This document shows, piece by piece, positions 17,205-26,976 of a stretch of DNA of 45,726 nt; positions within the stretch are counted from its first letter, which is position 1; each line of letters begins with the position of its first letter. A program made the translations under genes and the position numbers. The DNA comes from an uncultured Clostridia bacterium (lineage in GTDB: Bacteria; Bacillota; Clostridia; Christensenellales; Aristaeellaceae): contig CAKTXZ010000021.1 of NCBI GenBank assembly GCA_934632155.1, positions 1-45,726 of the forward strand, in the 5' to 3' direction. The notes under the pieces were generated by a model that saw only the letters and a list, made by a program, of their open reading frames with translations, did no database searches and had not been told where the DNA came from.

Positions 17205-17362
17205 GTACCAAAAGAAGCAATCGTGCGTGTAAAGGTATGAGGAAAGGCGAGGCGCTTTGACGTATTGCCAAACGCGCCCTTCGCTGGATGAGCCGCCGCC
17301 GGTTGCTTTGGCTGATGGATTCAGACGGAAACGGTTCGAAAAGAAGATCGGACAATAAAGCA

Positions 17363-17409
17363 AGCGCTCCGTCCCACAGAGAATCTTATGGCGTGTGGGA
17401 CGGGGCGCT
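17363..17409. terminator. Bidirectional terminator between DUF4867 and ROK genes
   Basis: AGCGCTCCGTCCCACA (17363-17378) pairs over all 16 positions (one G-T) with its partner at 17394-17409 around a 15-nt loop. GATGCTTTT follows on the + strand and CTTTATT on the minus strand. The flanking genes converge here. Confidence 0.85.
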
Positions 17410-17481
17410 GATGCTTTTGGACGTCTTCCGTATGGGGCGGTTTGGAAGGCGAGGCGCGAAGCCTGCCCTGCGGCCTTATCG

Positions 17482-18699
17482 TCAATCCAGCGATGTGAAA
17501 TACCGGCGCTTTAGCTGCTCTACGCCGCCCTGAAGCGCCAGCATGGACAGGTCGCGCTGATCGTACACGATGGAGAAGCATTCCGCCGGGTAATAGCGGA
17601 ATTCGCGCAGCTCCGCTTTGAGGCGTTCGTCAAAGGCCTGATCCGCCCATGCGAAATCGCCCTGAAAAACGACGACCTCCTGATTGTATGCCAATGAAAG
17701 ATTATGCAGCACGACGGCGAAGCAGTGCGCCAGATATTCCACCGTGCTCCGCGCAATGACGTTGCCCTGCCGCGAAAAATCAAACAGCTGCGGGAAGGTG
17801 ATGGGCTTTGGCAGCCCCAGATCGGCATGCCCGGCCTTGGCCAGCATTTGGCGCACATGGTCGATGCTGATAAGGCTTTCCAGACAGCCGCGTTTACCGC
17901 AGCCGCACAGCACCGGCCCGTCGTCGGAGATGAGCATATGGCCGATTTCGCCGATGAGCGAATCGCGGCCGTTGAGCACGTGCGAACGCTCGATCATACA
18001 GGCCGAAACGCCCCATGTGGTAAAGAGCGTGAGCAGGCGGCGGGAAGCGTATTCGGGGTGCTCCAGCAGCACGGCGCGGCCTGCGGCCTTGCCGGCGTTA
18101 TCGACAAAATAAACCGTTGTATCGCCGAAAATGGGGCGCAGCGCGTCCTGCAGCGCCACATTTTTGCCCCAACCGGGGGATTGCGAATTGTAACGCAGCA
18201 TTTTGTCGTCATAATCCACCGTTCCGGGGACGGTCAGCAATACGCCGTACAGATCAGATAAAGCGGTGTTATGCTTCTGCAAGTATCGATACGACGCCGA
18301 ACGCAGCCTTTCCAGCGCGGCGGAAAGGTCGCCGTCCAGCGCCTGATCGACGCTTTCCACGGCGTAAACGTCGCCAATGAGGCCGCAGAGCGCCAGCGTC
18401 ATTTTCTGCGGCCACAGATTGACGCATAAAAGCTTGCGGGCGTCCGCGAACTGAAACAATTCCGGCTTTTTTCCGCCCACGCTTGTTGTGTTGCCCAGTC
18501 CCAGCGATTTGACGACGCCGCGGTCGCAGTATTCCTGCAGGGCCCGCATAACAGTCGGGCGGCTGATGCCGGTTTTTTCGTGGATGTCCGCCGCCGTGAC
18601 GGGCGTACCGGTACGCAGCTCGCGAATGATTTTTTGGCGGTTCGCCCGCTTGATGTCCGCAGGCATCGCGATGGCTTCGGGGGAAATGGGTAGGCTCAT
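17482..18699 (-). CDS. ROK-family transcriptional repressor (XylR/NagC-like)
   Basis: 405 aa. The N-terminal winged helix-turn-helix (about 16-75) has R-A-N-R-Q-K-I-I-R-E-L and T-G-I-S-R-P-T-V-M-R-A-L. The C-terminal ROK sugar-kinase-like domain carries GEIGHMLI followed by the zinc motif CGCGKRGCLES near 262-272. Such proteins bind operators in sugar operons and release them when a sugar binds. The start at 18699 is set by GAGAGGAG 9 nt upstream. It lies inside the xylan island between the xylosidase operon and the GH39/metallo-hydrolase pair, so control of those promoters is likely. The upstream gap (18700-18874) is A+T-rich around 18760-18820 and likely holds its promoter, but no clear pair of hexamers stands out. 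Confidence 0.9.
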   Translation of the reverse strand: MSLPISPEAIAMPADIKRANRQKIIRELRTGTPVTAADIHEKTGISRPTVMRALQEYCDRGVVKSLGLGNTTSVGGKKPELFQFADARKLLCVNLWPQKMTLALCGLIGDVYAVESVDQALDGDLSAALERLRSASYRYLQKHNTALSDLYGVLLTVPGTVDYDDKMLRYNSQSPGWGKNVALQDALRPIFGDTTVYFVDNAGKAAGRAVLLEHPEYASRRLLTLFTTWGVSACMIERSHVLNGRDSLIGEIGHMLISDDGPVLCGCGKRGCLESLISIDHVRQMLAKAGHADLGLPKPITFPQLFDFSRQGNVIARSTVEYLAHCFAVVLHNLSLAYNQEVVVFQGDFAWADQAFDERLKAELREFRYYPAECFSIVYDQRDLSMLALQGGVEQLKRRYFTSLD

Positions 18700-18874
18700 C
18701 GGCAGTGCTCCTCTCAGATTCGCCGCGCCGCGCGGCGCTGCCTACCCCGAAAAGTAGGCGTGAAGGCAGAATAATGTAATGATAAAATATGCTATAAAGC
18801 GTATAAACATTCTTTTGGAGGCTGCGCGCGACGCAGGAAAGGCGAGACGCGCGGCCTTCTGCCGGGTGGCGGCG

Positions 18875-20386
18875 TCAGGCGTGGGTGCGATACCATTCGT
18901 AATCGTAGCCGTTGTCGCCCTGCTGCACGCGCGGCGAAACCTCAAAGCGCACCACGGCGTTTTCGCCCAGCCCAAGCGCGAGCGTCAGCGCGCCCTCCTG
19001 CGCATGGAGCACCGCCGTTTCACATCGCGGCTGCGCCGATGTGCGCAGGAAGCGAAGCTGCCTTTCGGACAGGGAGGCGGGCTCGCCCATCTCATGCCAG
19101 CATTTGAGCGGATTGCAGCAGGCTTCGTCCACCGTGCGTGTCAGAAGGGTTGCCGCTTCCTTCTCGAGGGGCAGGCGCAGCGTCAGCGCCAATGGCTCCC
19201 GCGCGTCGCGACACAGGTTCCACGCCACGCCCTCATAGCCGCCGTCAGGCCGCCGGAGCAGCAGCGCATGCTCGGTTTTCAGCACGGCCTCGCCCTGCAG
19301 CGCGCGGAAGAAGGCGAACGTCCAGAACGTGGGCTTGGGAATCAGCCCGTTGGTCACCAGCCCGAAGCCGCCGTGGAAGGGGAGCGGGGGCACCCCGCTT
19401 TCCTCGAACACATCGCCGAAGGTCCAATAGGAGTAGCTGTCGGCGACGTCGCCCAGCCGGCTGAGCAGCCCGGCCAGATAGGCGGCGTTGAGGTTGGTAT
19501 CGTGAATGGGGCAAAGCGGATTGTAGGAGGTATTGAATTCGGTGATGTGCATCGGCATGCCGCGGTATTCCGGAAAGCTGTCGATGACTGCGCGCGTGCG
19601 CGTCATTTCGTCGATCAGATCCGATACGCCGCACATGGTGTGATACAGATAGCGGCCGCGATGCTCGGGCGTTTGCCCCATATAGGCATGGCGCGTGACA
19701 AAATCCAGCGGCAGGCGCTCGTCGCGGCAGAAGGTCAGAAAATCGCGCACCCAATCCAGCGAATCGCTGCCGCCGCAGATGGCGGGGCCGCCCACGCGCA
19801 TGCCCGGCAGCGCCTCCTTTACGGCGGCGGCGGTGGCTTTATAGAGGGCGAAATACTTCTCCTTGTCCCTGTTTTCCCAGAAGTTGACGAGGTTCGGCTC
19901 GTTCCAGACCTCGCACGGCCAGCCGGAAACCTCCGCCTCGCCGTAGCGCTCGGCCAGGTGCCGCAGCGTGGCCTTGACCATCGCCGTCCATTTTTCCATG
20001 TCGGCGGGCGGCGTTACGTTACCGCGCCAATAGAAAATCGTCTGGCTTCCGCTGGCCATTTCGGCGGGCATGAAGCCCAGCTCCAGAAAGGGTTTCAGCC
20101 CCAGTCGACGGTAGCTGTCCATCACCTGATCCAGATAGGTGAAGCAATAGCGTTCGCGCCGTACGCCCGCTTCGTCGGTATAGGGCTGATAGACGCCCAT
20201 ATCGTCGCTGAACAGGCCGTGGCCGCGGATGTGGGAAAAGCCGATCTCGCGCTGCGCGAGAGCCAGCTGCTCCAGATACTCCTGCCGCAGCGCCAGCCCC
20301 ATACGCCCGGTGCCGATGCATTCGCCTGTATGATTGACGAACGCGGCGCGCGAGGAGGACGCAATTTCGTGGCGTATGCTTTTCAT
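18875..20386 (-). CDS. Glycoside hydrolase family 39, probable beta-xylosidase
   Basis: 503 aa, the usual length for bacterial GH39 xylosidases. The general acid/base Glu is in EVWNEPNLVNFW and the nucleophile Glu in MHITEFNTSYNPLCP, both diagnostic of clan GH-A family 39. R-G-H-G-L-F near residue 54 fits the N-terminal part of the barrel. The C-terminal 130 residues form a beta-sandwich. It has no signal peptide, so it acts on imported xylo-oligosaccharides. Its ATG overlaps the stop of the upstream metallo-hydrolase gene (ATGA), implying translational coupling in a two-gene minus-strand operon. Together with the GH3 enzyme it gives the island two unrelated beta-xylosidases. Confidence 0.88.
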   Translation of the reverse strand: MKSIRHEIASSSRAAFVNHTGECIGTGRMGLALRQEYLEQLALAQREIGFSHIRGHGLFSDDMGVYQPYTDEAGVRRERYCFTYLDQVMDSYRRLGLKPFLELGFMPAEMASGSQTIFYWRGNVTPPADMEKWTAMVKATLRHLAERYGEAEVSGWPCEVWNEPNLVNFWENRDKEKYFALYKATAAAVKEALPGMRVGGPAICGGSDSLDWVRDFLTFCRDERLPLDFVTRHAYMGQTPEHRGRYLYHTMCGVSDLIDEMTRTRAVIDSFPEYRGMPMHITEFNTSYNPLCPIHDTNLNAAYLAGLLSRLGDVADSYSYWTFGDVFEESGVPPLPFHGGFGLVTNGLIPKPTFWTFAFFRALQGEAVLKTEHALLLRRPDGGYEGVAWNLCRDAREPLALTLRLPLEKEAATLLTRTVDEACCNPLKCWHEMGEPASLSERQLRFLRTSAQPRCETAVLHAQEGALTLALGLGENAVVRFEVSPRVQQGDNGYDYEWYRTHA

Positions 20387-21180
20387 GACCGCAAAGCTCC
20401 TTCCGTTGCCGCCTTGGCGGCGTCAAAAATCAGCGTCTGCCCGCCCGGCAGCAGCAATTCGTGGGTGTCGATGGCCTCGTAGGGGGATATTGTTACCGGA
20501 CGCGCCGCGGCGATGGCCTCCTCCGTCAGGCCGGAAAGATACCCTTCCAGCGCGGCGCGCGGAACCATTTCGCCAAAGTGCGGGCACAGCATTCGCTCAA
20601 AGGGCAGCGCCAGCAGCTTTTTCAGGTTGTCGCGATAGGCGCGAATCGGCAGCGCCTCGGGGAAAAACAGCCATGCGCAGGGGTTCCAGTTATCGCCTGT
20701 AAGAAGCAATTTGCGCTGCGGAACATATATCACGGCCGAGCCCGGCGTATGCCCGGGGCAGGGAATAACCTGCGCCTGCAGGCCGCCCAGCTCGATGGTT
20801 TCCGCCCGCAGCGGCTTGGGCATGGCGTATTGCGCTGTCAGATATTCCTCCTTGTCGTCCGGGCGGCATTTTCCGTCCTCCATGCGCAGAACGCGTTCGC
20901 GATAGGCAACCGCCGTGTAGCGGGCGAAAACCGGCGCGTCCTGCGGCAGCATGCGCACCTCCTGATACCAGCGCGCGCCCAGCGCATGGTCGTGGTGGCC
21001 GTGCGTCAGGATAACCTGCACAGGCAGGCTGGTGGCGGAGCGAAGCGTCGGCCAGGGATTTTCCAGCCCGTAGCCGGTGTCCACCAGCAGCGCCGCCCTT
21101 TCCCCGATCAGCAGCGTGCAGTAAACCCCGACCTCGTCGCGAAAATGCAACACGCCCGGCAGCATTTCCTTGGCTTTCAT
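20383..21180 (-). CDS. MBL-fold metallo-hydrolase
   Basis: 265 aa. The metal-binding motif is THGHHDHALG near residue 60. Further ligands are the His in PCPGHTPGSAVIY, the Asp in LLLTGDNWNP and the His in LCPHFGEM. This is the metallo-beta-lactamase fold as in glyoxalase II and lactonase-like hydrolases. The substrate is not evident. It is first in an operon with the GH39 xylosidase, suggesting an ester or lactone linked to xylan side chains or a metabolic by-product; this is speculation from context. The ribosome site is GAGGGAAAAAGG. Its promoter region is shared divergently with the GH67 gene. Confidence 0.8.
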   Translation of the reverse strand: MKAKEMLPGVLHFRDEVGVYCTLLIGERAALLVDTGYGLENPWPTLRSATSLPVQVILTHGHHDHALGARWYQEVRMLPQDAPVFARYTAVAYRERVLRMEDGKCRPDDKEEYLTAQYAMPKPLRAETIELGGLQAQVIPCPGHTPGSAVIYVPQRKLLLTGDNWNPCAWLFFPEALPIRAYRDNLKKLLALPFERMLCPHFGEMVPRAALEGYLSGLTEEAIAAARPVTISPYEAIDTHELLLPGGQTLIFDAAKAATEGALRS

Positions 21181-21237
21181 TCGCCTTTTTCCCTCTTTTC
21201 GCGTCTCAATGCTTGCATTTTGGGCTATCGTCCAATT

Positions 21238-21265
21238 AATATAACAATTTTCGTGCGTTTGTCAA
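21238..21265 (-). promoter_or_regulatory. Promoter of the metallo-hydrolase/GH39 operon
   Basis: Minus strand TTGACA (21265-21260), a 16-nt spacer, TATATT (21243-21238). Confidence 0.65.
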
Positions 21266-21270
21266 GCCAC

Positions 21271-21300
21271 TTGCATTTTTTTATGCGGCTGTGCTATAAT
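21271..21300 (+). promoter_or_regulatory. Promoter of the GH67 gene
   Basis: TTGCAT (21271-21276), an 18-nt spacer, TATAAT (21295-21300), about 35 nt upstream of the ATG. It is back to back with the minus-strand promoter at 21238-21265, with the two -35 boxes 5 bp apart. Confidence 0.65.
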
Positions 21301-21334
21301 CCCGCCAAAACCGGAGAACAAGGAGGAATGCATC

Positions 21335-23176
21335 ATGGAGGTGCCTGTTGAAAGCCGCGCGTGGCTGCCGTTTTTGCCCAGCCCCGTGCCCGAGGACTGC
21401 CTTACGCCCGCCGAAACGGCGCGCTTCGAGCTTGCCGGCGCGCTGCCCGGAGAGGCGGTCGACCTGTCGCCGCGCCCCGAAATGGGCGATGGCTTTTCAA
21501 TTTCCCGTCAGGAAAAGGGCTGGCGCATCGCGGGCGGAGAAACCGGCCTGCTCTACGGCGCGTATCGGCTGATGATGGCGCTGCGCTGCGGTGAGAATCC
21601 CGACGGGCTGGCCGATTCGCCGCGCTATCCGCTGCGCATGCTCAATTGCTGGGATAATCTGGACGGCGACATTGAGCGCGGCTATTCGGGGAATTCGCTG
21701 TTTTTCAGCGGCGGAAAAATCCGCTATTCGCCCGAGCGGCTGCGTCAGCTTGCGCGGCTGCTCGCCTCGGCGGGGCTGAACGTGATTTGCCTGAACAACG
21801 TCAACGTGCGCGACCCGGCGCATATGCTCATCGAGGAGGACTGGCTGCCCGAGGTCGCGCGTATCGCCGCAATCTTCCGCGCCTTTGGCGTGCGGCTGAT
21901 GCTGTCGATCGATTTTACGCAGCCCATGCGCCATGGCGTCCCCACCGCCGACCCGTTGGACGCGCGCGTTGCGGCGTGGTGGGAAAAACAGGCGAAAATC
22001 GTCTATCGCTATATTCCTGATTTGGCGGGCTTTCTGGTCAAGGCGGACAGCGAGCATCGCCCCGGCCCGTTTACCTACGGCCGCACGCACGCGGAGGGCG
22101 CGAACATGCTGGCGCGCGCGCTGCGTCCCTTGGGCGGGAAGCTGGTGTGGCGCTGCTTTGTGTACAATTGCCAGCAGGACTGGCGCGACCGCGCGACCGA
22201 CCGGCCGATGGCGGCATACCAGCATTACGCGCCGCTGGACGGGCAGTTTGACGACAATGTGATTTTGCAGGTGAAGAACGGGCCGTTTGATTTTCAGGTG
22301 CGCGAGCCGGTTTCGCCGCTCTTTTACGCCATGCCGCGCACGCATCTGGCGGTGGAGTTCCAGCTGGCGCAGGAGTATACCGGCCACCAGATCGATCTTT
22401 ACGGCATGCATGGCATGTGGCGCGAATTTTTTGACGCGTGCCCGCCCGAGCGCTGCGAGGCCATTGCGGCCGTGGGCAATCTGGGCGACGACGCGTTTTT
22501 CACCGGGCATCCCTTTGCCGCGGCGAACCTGCTGGGCTATGGCGAGCTTTCGTGGCGGCCCGAGCTTTCGCCCGAGGCGAGCGTCCGGCGCTGGTGCCGC
22601 CTGACCTACGCCCTGCCGCGGGCGGAGGAGGATAAGCTTGTGCGCCTGATGCTCTCCAGCCGCGACCTATACGAGCAGTATACCGCCCCGCTCGGGCTGT
22701 GCTGGATGGTCAACCCCGGCGTGCATTACGGCCCCAGCCCGGACGGCTATGAATTTTCGCCGTGGGGCACGTATCATAAGGCCGACCGCGACGCCGTGGG
22801 CGTCGACCGCACCTCTGCCGGCACGGGCTACGCTCTGCAATACCCCGAGCCGTGGCGCAGCCTCTACGAGCGCCGCGAGAGCTGCCCGGACAAGCTGCTG
22901 CTGTTTTTCCATCGCGTCGGCTATCAGGAGCGCATGCGCGACGGGCGGACGCTGATTCAGCGCATCTACGACGACCATTTCGAGGGCGTTGACCGCGCGG
23001 AGGAAATGGCGCGCGTGCTGCGCGCGCTGCCCCTTCCGGAGCCGGATCGCGCCGTTGTGCTGGACAGAATGGCGCGCCAGCTGCGCAACGCCCGCGAATG
23101 GCGCGATGTGCTCAACACCTTCTTCCATCGGCTCAGCGGCGCTCCGGACGCGCACGGACGGAAAATTTACGATTAA
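21335..23176 (+). CDS. aguA: Glycoside hydrolase family 67, alpha-glucuronidase
   Basis: 613 aa, somewhat shorter than the usual 680. Family hallmarks in order: RMLNCWDNLDGDIERGYSG, the GFLVKADSEHRPGP segment, and DDNVILQVKNGPFDFQ followed by REPVSPLF. These match alpha-glucuronidases that remove 4-O-methyl-glucuronic acid from the non-reducing end of aldouronic acids made from glucuronoxylan. It lacks a signal peptide, in line with the intracellular bacterial enzymes. The ATG follows AAGGAGGAATG. Its presence beside two beta-xylosidases and a CUT1 binding protein/permease set defines the island as glucuronoxylan-directed. The N terminus is shorter than typical, but the catalytic region seems whole. 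Confidence 0.88.
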   Translation: MEVPVESRAWLPFLPSPVPEDCLTPAETARFELAGALPGEAVDLSPRPEMGDGFSISRQEKGWRIAGGETGLLYGAYRLMMALRCGENPDGLADSPRYPLRMLNCWDNLDGDIERGYSGNSLFFSGGKIRYSPERLRQLARLLASAGLNVICLNNVNVRDPAHMLIEEDWLPEVARIAAIFRAFGVRLMLSIDFTQPMRHGVPTADPLDARVAAWWEKQAKIVYRYIPDLAGFLVKADSEHRPGPFTYGRTHAEGANMLARALRPLGGKLVWRCFVYNCQQDWRDRATDRPMAAYQHYAPLDGQFDDNVILQVKNGPFDFQVREPVSPLFYAMPRTHLAVEFQLAQEYTGHQIDLYGMHGMWREFFDACPPERCEAIAAVGNLGDDAFFTGHPFAAANLLGYGELSWRPELSPEASVRRWCRLTYALPRAEEDKLVRLMLSSRDLYEQYTAPLGLCWMVNPGVHYGPSPDGYEFSPWGTYHKADRDAVGVDRTSAGTGYALQYPEPWRSLYERRESCPDKLLLFFHRVGYQERMRDGRTLIQRIYDDHFEGVDRAEEMARVLRALPLPEPDRAVVLDRMARQLRNAREWRDVLNTFFHRLSGAPDAHGRKIYD

Positions 23177-23300
23177 TGCGGTTCGCGGGCAACGCCGCGT
23201 CTTCGCTTGCGAATCGTGGGCCGGCCGGGCGGGGCGCTTTACGCTTCGCCGCCCGCCGTGCCTGTTTCAACGCCGGTTTGGAAAATTGAACAGACGAAAT

Positions 23301-23340
23301 GCGCTCCGATCCGCGCCTGACAGCGCGCGGACCGGAGCGC
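23301..23340. terminator. Hairpin between convergent GH67 and GH2 genes
   Basis: GCGCTCCG (23301-23308) pairs with CGGAGCGC (23333-23340), with a further inner stem between 23310 and 23331. U-tracts are short on both sides, so termination efficiency is uncertain. Confidence 0.5.
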
Positions 23341-23376
23341 TTGCGTTATGCGTTTGGGGGGCGTACCGCGGCGCGC

Positions 23377-26300
23377 TTACGATTCGTTTTCCACGCGTTC
23401 GAAGCGGAAGGCGTAGAAATTAAACCGGCTGCCGGGCAGGAAAAGGAAGCTGACTTGCCGCGCGTTGGGCAGGATATTCACGCAGAAGGTTTGCTCATGC
23501 CGCGCGCCGCCGTCAAAGCGCAGCATGCGGCGGCTTTCCGCACCGTCGGCGGCCTGCTGGCAGAGGGTGATCGGCTGCGAGGAAAGCGGCGTTTCGCCGT
23601 CGATATGCAGCCGCGCGCACGTAGCGCGTTCAAAATCCATATCGCGGAAAAGCAGCGTGACGTTGTTTCCGACGTCCGTTACCGCGTCGCCAGCGCGGGT
23701 GAAGCTGTCACCGTAGAGCGCGTCCGCCTCGCCGGCGGCTACGGAGCGCCAAGCCCGGCTCTGCCGCGTGAAGGAAAAGCCCCTGAGGTGCAGCTTTCGG
23801 TCCAGCACAAAGCAGAGGGTCTGTACGCCCGTCAGGCGCTCGGGCAGACGATAGGTTTCGGGCTGATAGGTGTTCCAGATCGTGGGCTTCCGGTAGCGCA
23901 GGCGCGTCAGCAGCCGTCCGCCCGCGCCCGGCACGCCCAGCCAGAGCGCAATGCAGTATTCCTCGCCCGTCAGGGCGAAAATGGGCAGCGTAATTTCGTC
24001 CGAGCCCGCGACGCCGAAATCGACGCGTTCGAAGCCGGCCATGCTTTCGCCGTCGCGCGCGAAGGCGACGCCGCCCTCGTTGCCCGGCCCCAGATCGCCG
24101 GAGGAAAGGCTGTGCAGGCCGCCGGGAACGAAGCCGTAGGGGTCAAGATACGGCGCGCCGAAGCCCGTAACGTCGATCTCCAGCTGCGAAATGATTCGCG
24201 CGTGCGCCGCGCCGTTTTTGCATGTCGCGCGCAGATACGCCGCGCCGTCGCCTACGGCGTGCACGATCACGCCGTCCGCCGTTTCCTCCAGCCGTCCGCA
24301 CGGGGAGTCCAGCCCGCCCGCCGTGACCAGCCGGTATTCGATTTTCTGCCCGTCGGCATTTTCCGGCAGGCACAGCGCCCGAAACGCGACGCTCGGGCAC
24401 GCGGGCGACAGGCGGCGTTCGCCCAGCGCGGTCAGGCGAATGCGGCGAATCGGTCTGTCCGGCGGGCAATCGCCCGGCGCGACGCCTTCGCGGCAGCCGA
24501 CGCCGGGAAGCCGCGGCACGGGCAGGGCGCGCAGCATGATTTTTTGCGCCGCTTTTCCGGGCGATGAGACCGAAACGGCGATATTGCCCGGCGTATCGGC
24601 CGCGCCGATAATGGCCAGCAGGCTGCCGTTGAACAGCCGCCGCGTGTGGGTCTGATAGCCCTCCTCGTCGGTGGAATCGCCGTTATCCAGCCCCAGCAGC
24701 CGTCCCGCGCCCGTCACGGACACCGCGACGCGGTCGCATGCGTTGCGCACGGGCGCGCCGCTTTCATCCGCCATGCCGACGGTGATAAAGGCGAGGCTGC
24801 GCCCGTCTGCCGGAAGCGCGTCGCCGGACGCGGTCAGGACGATGCGCGCGCTTTCGCCGAAGGAGCGCTGCGCGTCGCGCGCGACCGGACGCCCCTGCCG
24901 GTAGGCGACGGCGGTCAGCTCGCCCGGCGCATAGGGCACGCGCCACACCGGCAGGCAGCTTTCCCGCGCGCCGAAGGAAACGGCCTTGCGCCCGAGCGAG
25001 ACGCCGTTGAGGAATAATTCGGCCTCGTCGCCGTTGGTCATGACGGGCACGTCGATGAGCTGCCCTGCGTTCCAGTCCCAGTATACGCCGATGTGAACCA
25101 TGGGCGCGCGCGTCCACAGCGCCTGAAAGAAATAATACGCGTCCTTGGGGAAGCAGGCCGTATCCGCCTGCCCCAAATAGCTGCTGCGGGTATGATAGGG
25201 GGTGGGCTCGCCGATATAATCAATGCCCGACCAGAGAAACTGCCCCAGCGAAAAGGGCGTGCGCTCGTCGTCCGTCAGCGCGGGCAGATTGCGCGCGCCC
25301 CACGAGGTGGCGCTGTTGCCCAGCGCCGAGCACTGCAAATCCTCGTCGGACAGGATGGCCGCGTCTATCGGGAAATGGTATACGCCCCGGCTGGAGGCCA
25401 GCGACGCCGTTTCGCTGCCGTAGATTCGCCATTCAGGATGCGCGGCGTGATGCGCGGCGTAATACTTTTCGCCGTAATTATAGCCGACCGCCTGCAGCAG
25501 CCCGGCGCATCTTTGCGTGTTTTCCCACGGCATGTAATTGCTGCCGAAGGTTATCAGCCCGTTGCCTGCGGGGTCCAGTGCGCGCACCTGATCGCGCAGC
25601 AGACGCGCGGTTTCGTAGCCCGCCTCCGCGTCCGCGTGCGTGTCGAGAATTTCGTTGCCGATCGACCACATCAGCAGGGAAGGGTGATTGCGGTCGCGCA
25701 GAACCCAGCTTTCCACGTCCTCCGCCTCGCAGGCGGCAAAAAAGCGCGCGTAGTCATAGGGCGTTTTCGCCTTTCGCCACATATCGAACGCTTCGCTGAC
25801 CACCAGCAGCCCCATTTCGTCGCATAAATCCATCACCTGCCGCGCGGGCGGATTATGCGCCGTGCGCAGCGCGTTGACGCCCATTTCCCGCATCAGGCGC
25901 AGCTGCCGCCGCGCCGCGTCCGCGTGGAACGCCGCGCCCAGCGCGCCCAGATCATGATGCAGGCATACGCCGTGCAGCTTGATATGCCGCCCGTTGAGGA
26001 GCAGGCCGCCCTCCGCCGTCGTTTCGACAGTGCGGAAGCCGATGCGGCGGCGGGTGATTTCACCGGCCAGCGACATTTCCAGCGCGTACAGGCTCGGCGC
26101 GTCCGGGCTCCAGGGCGATACATGCGCCGCCGTATATTCCCAGCCCGCCTCGCCGTTCGCAACGGGAACGGCGGATTGCGCCAGCACGTTGAATTGCTGA
26201 TCCAGCAGCCGGACGAGAAGCGTCTCGCCGTCGGGCGTGTTTTCCGCCCGGCAGCGAAGCGTCAGCCTGCCCGCGCCGGATACGGGATCATAACGCGCCG

Positions 26301-26754
26301 TAATATAATCGCCGTCCGGCGTAAGATGGCGCGCGGGCAAATCCAGCAGCGTTACGTCCCGGAAAATGCCCGCGCCCGAATACCAGCGCGAATTGGGCGC
26401 CTGATGGCGCGCGTGCACCATGATTTCGTTTTCCCCCGGCATAAGAAAGGGCGTCAGCGGCACGCGGAAGGCCGTATAGCCGTAGGCGTGGGCGGCGGCG
26501 ACGCGGCCGTTGACCAGCACGCGGCAGTCCATATACACCCCGTCGAAGGAAAGCGTCAGCGAGCGTCCGGGCTCCGGGGCGCGCAGCGTGCGGCGATACC
26601 AGCCCGCGGAATCCTCGTAAAGGTTTTCGTGCTGCCCGATCAGCCAGTCGTGGGGCAGGCCGATCTTCCGCCACGCCGCGGCGCGGGCAGCTTCGGGCGT
26701 GGCGTCCAGCGGCGTTTTGACAAATTCCCAGCCGTCGTTCAAAAGCGTTTCCAT
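23377..26754 (-). CDS. Glycoside hydrolase family 2 (beta-galactosidase-like) with long C-terminal extension
   Basis: 1125 aa. The N-terminal sugar-binding jelly roll is followed by an Ig-like domain and the GH2 barrel. LPHDWLIGQ and NSRWYSGAGIFRDV mark the jelly roll; RTAHNPPARQVMDLCDEMG marks the barrel start. The acid/base Glu is in MWSIGNEI near residue 370 and the nucleophile Glu in GSETASLASS near 446. Residues about 550-620 (MTNGDEAELFLNGVSLG) look like a DUF4982-type domain, followed by Ig-like and two further beta domains. There is no signal peptide. The start at 26754 is set by GGGGAGGAAAG; longer frames lack a site. Beta-galactosidase is the common annotation; in this setting a glycosidase acting on xylan side chains is also possible. 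Confidence 0.85.
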   Translation of the reverse strand: METLLNDGWEFVKTPLDATPEAARAAAWRKIGLPHDWLIGQHENLYEDSAGWYRRTLRAPEPGRSLTLSFDGVYMDCRVLVNGRVAAAHAYGYTAFRVPLTPFLMPGENEIMVHARHQAPNSRWYSGAGIFRDVTLLDLPARHLTPDGDYITARYDPVSGAGRLTLRCRAENTPDGETLLVRLLDQQFNVLAQSAVPVANGEAGWEYTAAHVSPWSPDAPSLYALEMSLAGEITRRRIGFRTVETTAEGGLLLNGRHIKLHGVCLHHDLGALGAAFHADAARRQLRLMREMGVNALRTAHNPPARQVMDLCDEMGLLVVSEAFDMWRKAKTPYDYARFFAACEAEDVESWVLRDRNHPSLLMWSIGNEILDTHADAEAGYETARLLRDQVRALDPAGNGLITFGSNYMPWENTQRCAGLLQAVGYNYGEKYYAAHHAAHPEWRIYGSETASLASSRGVYHFPIDAAILSDEDLQCSALGNSATSWGARNLPALTDDERTPFSLGQFLWSGIDYIGEPTPYHTRSSYLGQADTACFPKDAYYFFQALWTRAPMVHIGVYWDWNAGQLIDVPVMTNGDEAELFLNGVSLGRKAVSFGARESCLPVWRVPYAPGELTAVAYRQGRPVARDAQRSFGESARIVLTASGDALPADGRSLAFITVGMADESGAPVRNACDRVAVSVTGAGRLLGLDNGDSTDEEGYQTHTRRLFNGSLLAIIGAADTPGNIAVSVSSPGKAAQKIMLRALPVPRLPGVGCREGVAPGDCPPDRPIRRIRLTALGERRLSPACPSVAFRALCLPENADGQKIEYRLVTAGGLDSPCGRLEETADGVIVHAVGDGAAYLRATCKNGAAHARIISQLEIDVTGFGAPYLDPYGFVPGGLHSLSSGDLGPGNEGGVAFARDGESMAGFERVDFGVAGSDEITLPIFALTGEEYCIALWLGVPGAGGRLLTRLRYRKPTIWNTYQPETYRLPERLTGVQTLCFVLDRKLHLRGFSFTRQSRAWRSVAAGEADALYGDSFTRAGDAVTDVGNNVTLLFRDMDFERATCARLHIDGETPLSSQPITLCQQAADGAESRRMLRFDGGARHEQTFCVNILPNARQVSFLFLPGSRFNFYAFRFERVENES

Positions 26755-26859
26755 CGTCGCTTTCCTCCCCGCAGGATACGATTCGCGCTTTAGGACGCGG
26801 CGTTTGCCCGCGCCCGCGCGTTTTTCCCTGCGCATCGTATGAGCCGTTTATGCGCCTGC

Positions 26860-26889
26860 ATTGTAGCATTCGCCCCCGCATATTGGCAA
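26860..26889 (-). promoter_or_regulatory. Promoter of the GH2 gene
   Basis: Minus strand TTGCCA (26889-26884), an 18-nt spacer, TACAAT (26865-26860). Confidence 0.55.
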
Positions 26890-26894
26890 GAAAA

Positions 26895-26976
26895 ATTCTT
26901 AAAATGCGGCCTGCTTCGGAATTCTTAAAAAAACATGCAAAAATATATTGACAATCCGACCGAAAAGTTTTATTAT
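26895..26976 (+). promoter_or_regulatory. Promoter of the isomerase-transporter operon with upstream direct repeat
   Basis: TTGACA (26948-26953), a 17-nt spacer, TATTAT (26971-26976). ATTCTTAAAA occurs twice upstream (26895-26904 and 26921-26930, 26 bp apart), a possible activator or UP-element site. GGTTACGAAATG begins at 26983, right after the -10, and shares GTTACGAAA with the xylosidase promoter's operator-like repeat. The gap 26755-27060 holds these divergent signals and an approximately 75-nt leader. Confidence 0.65.
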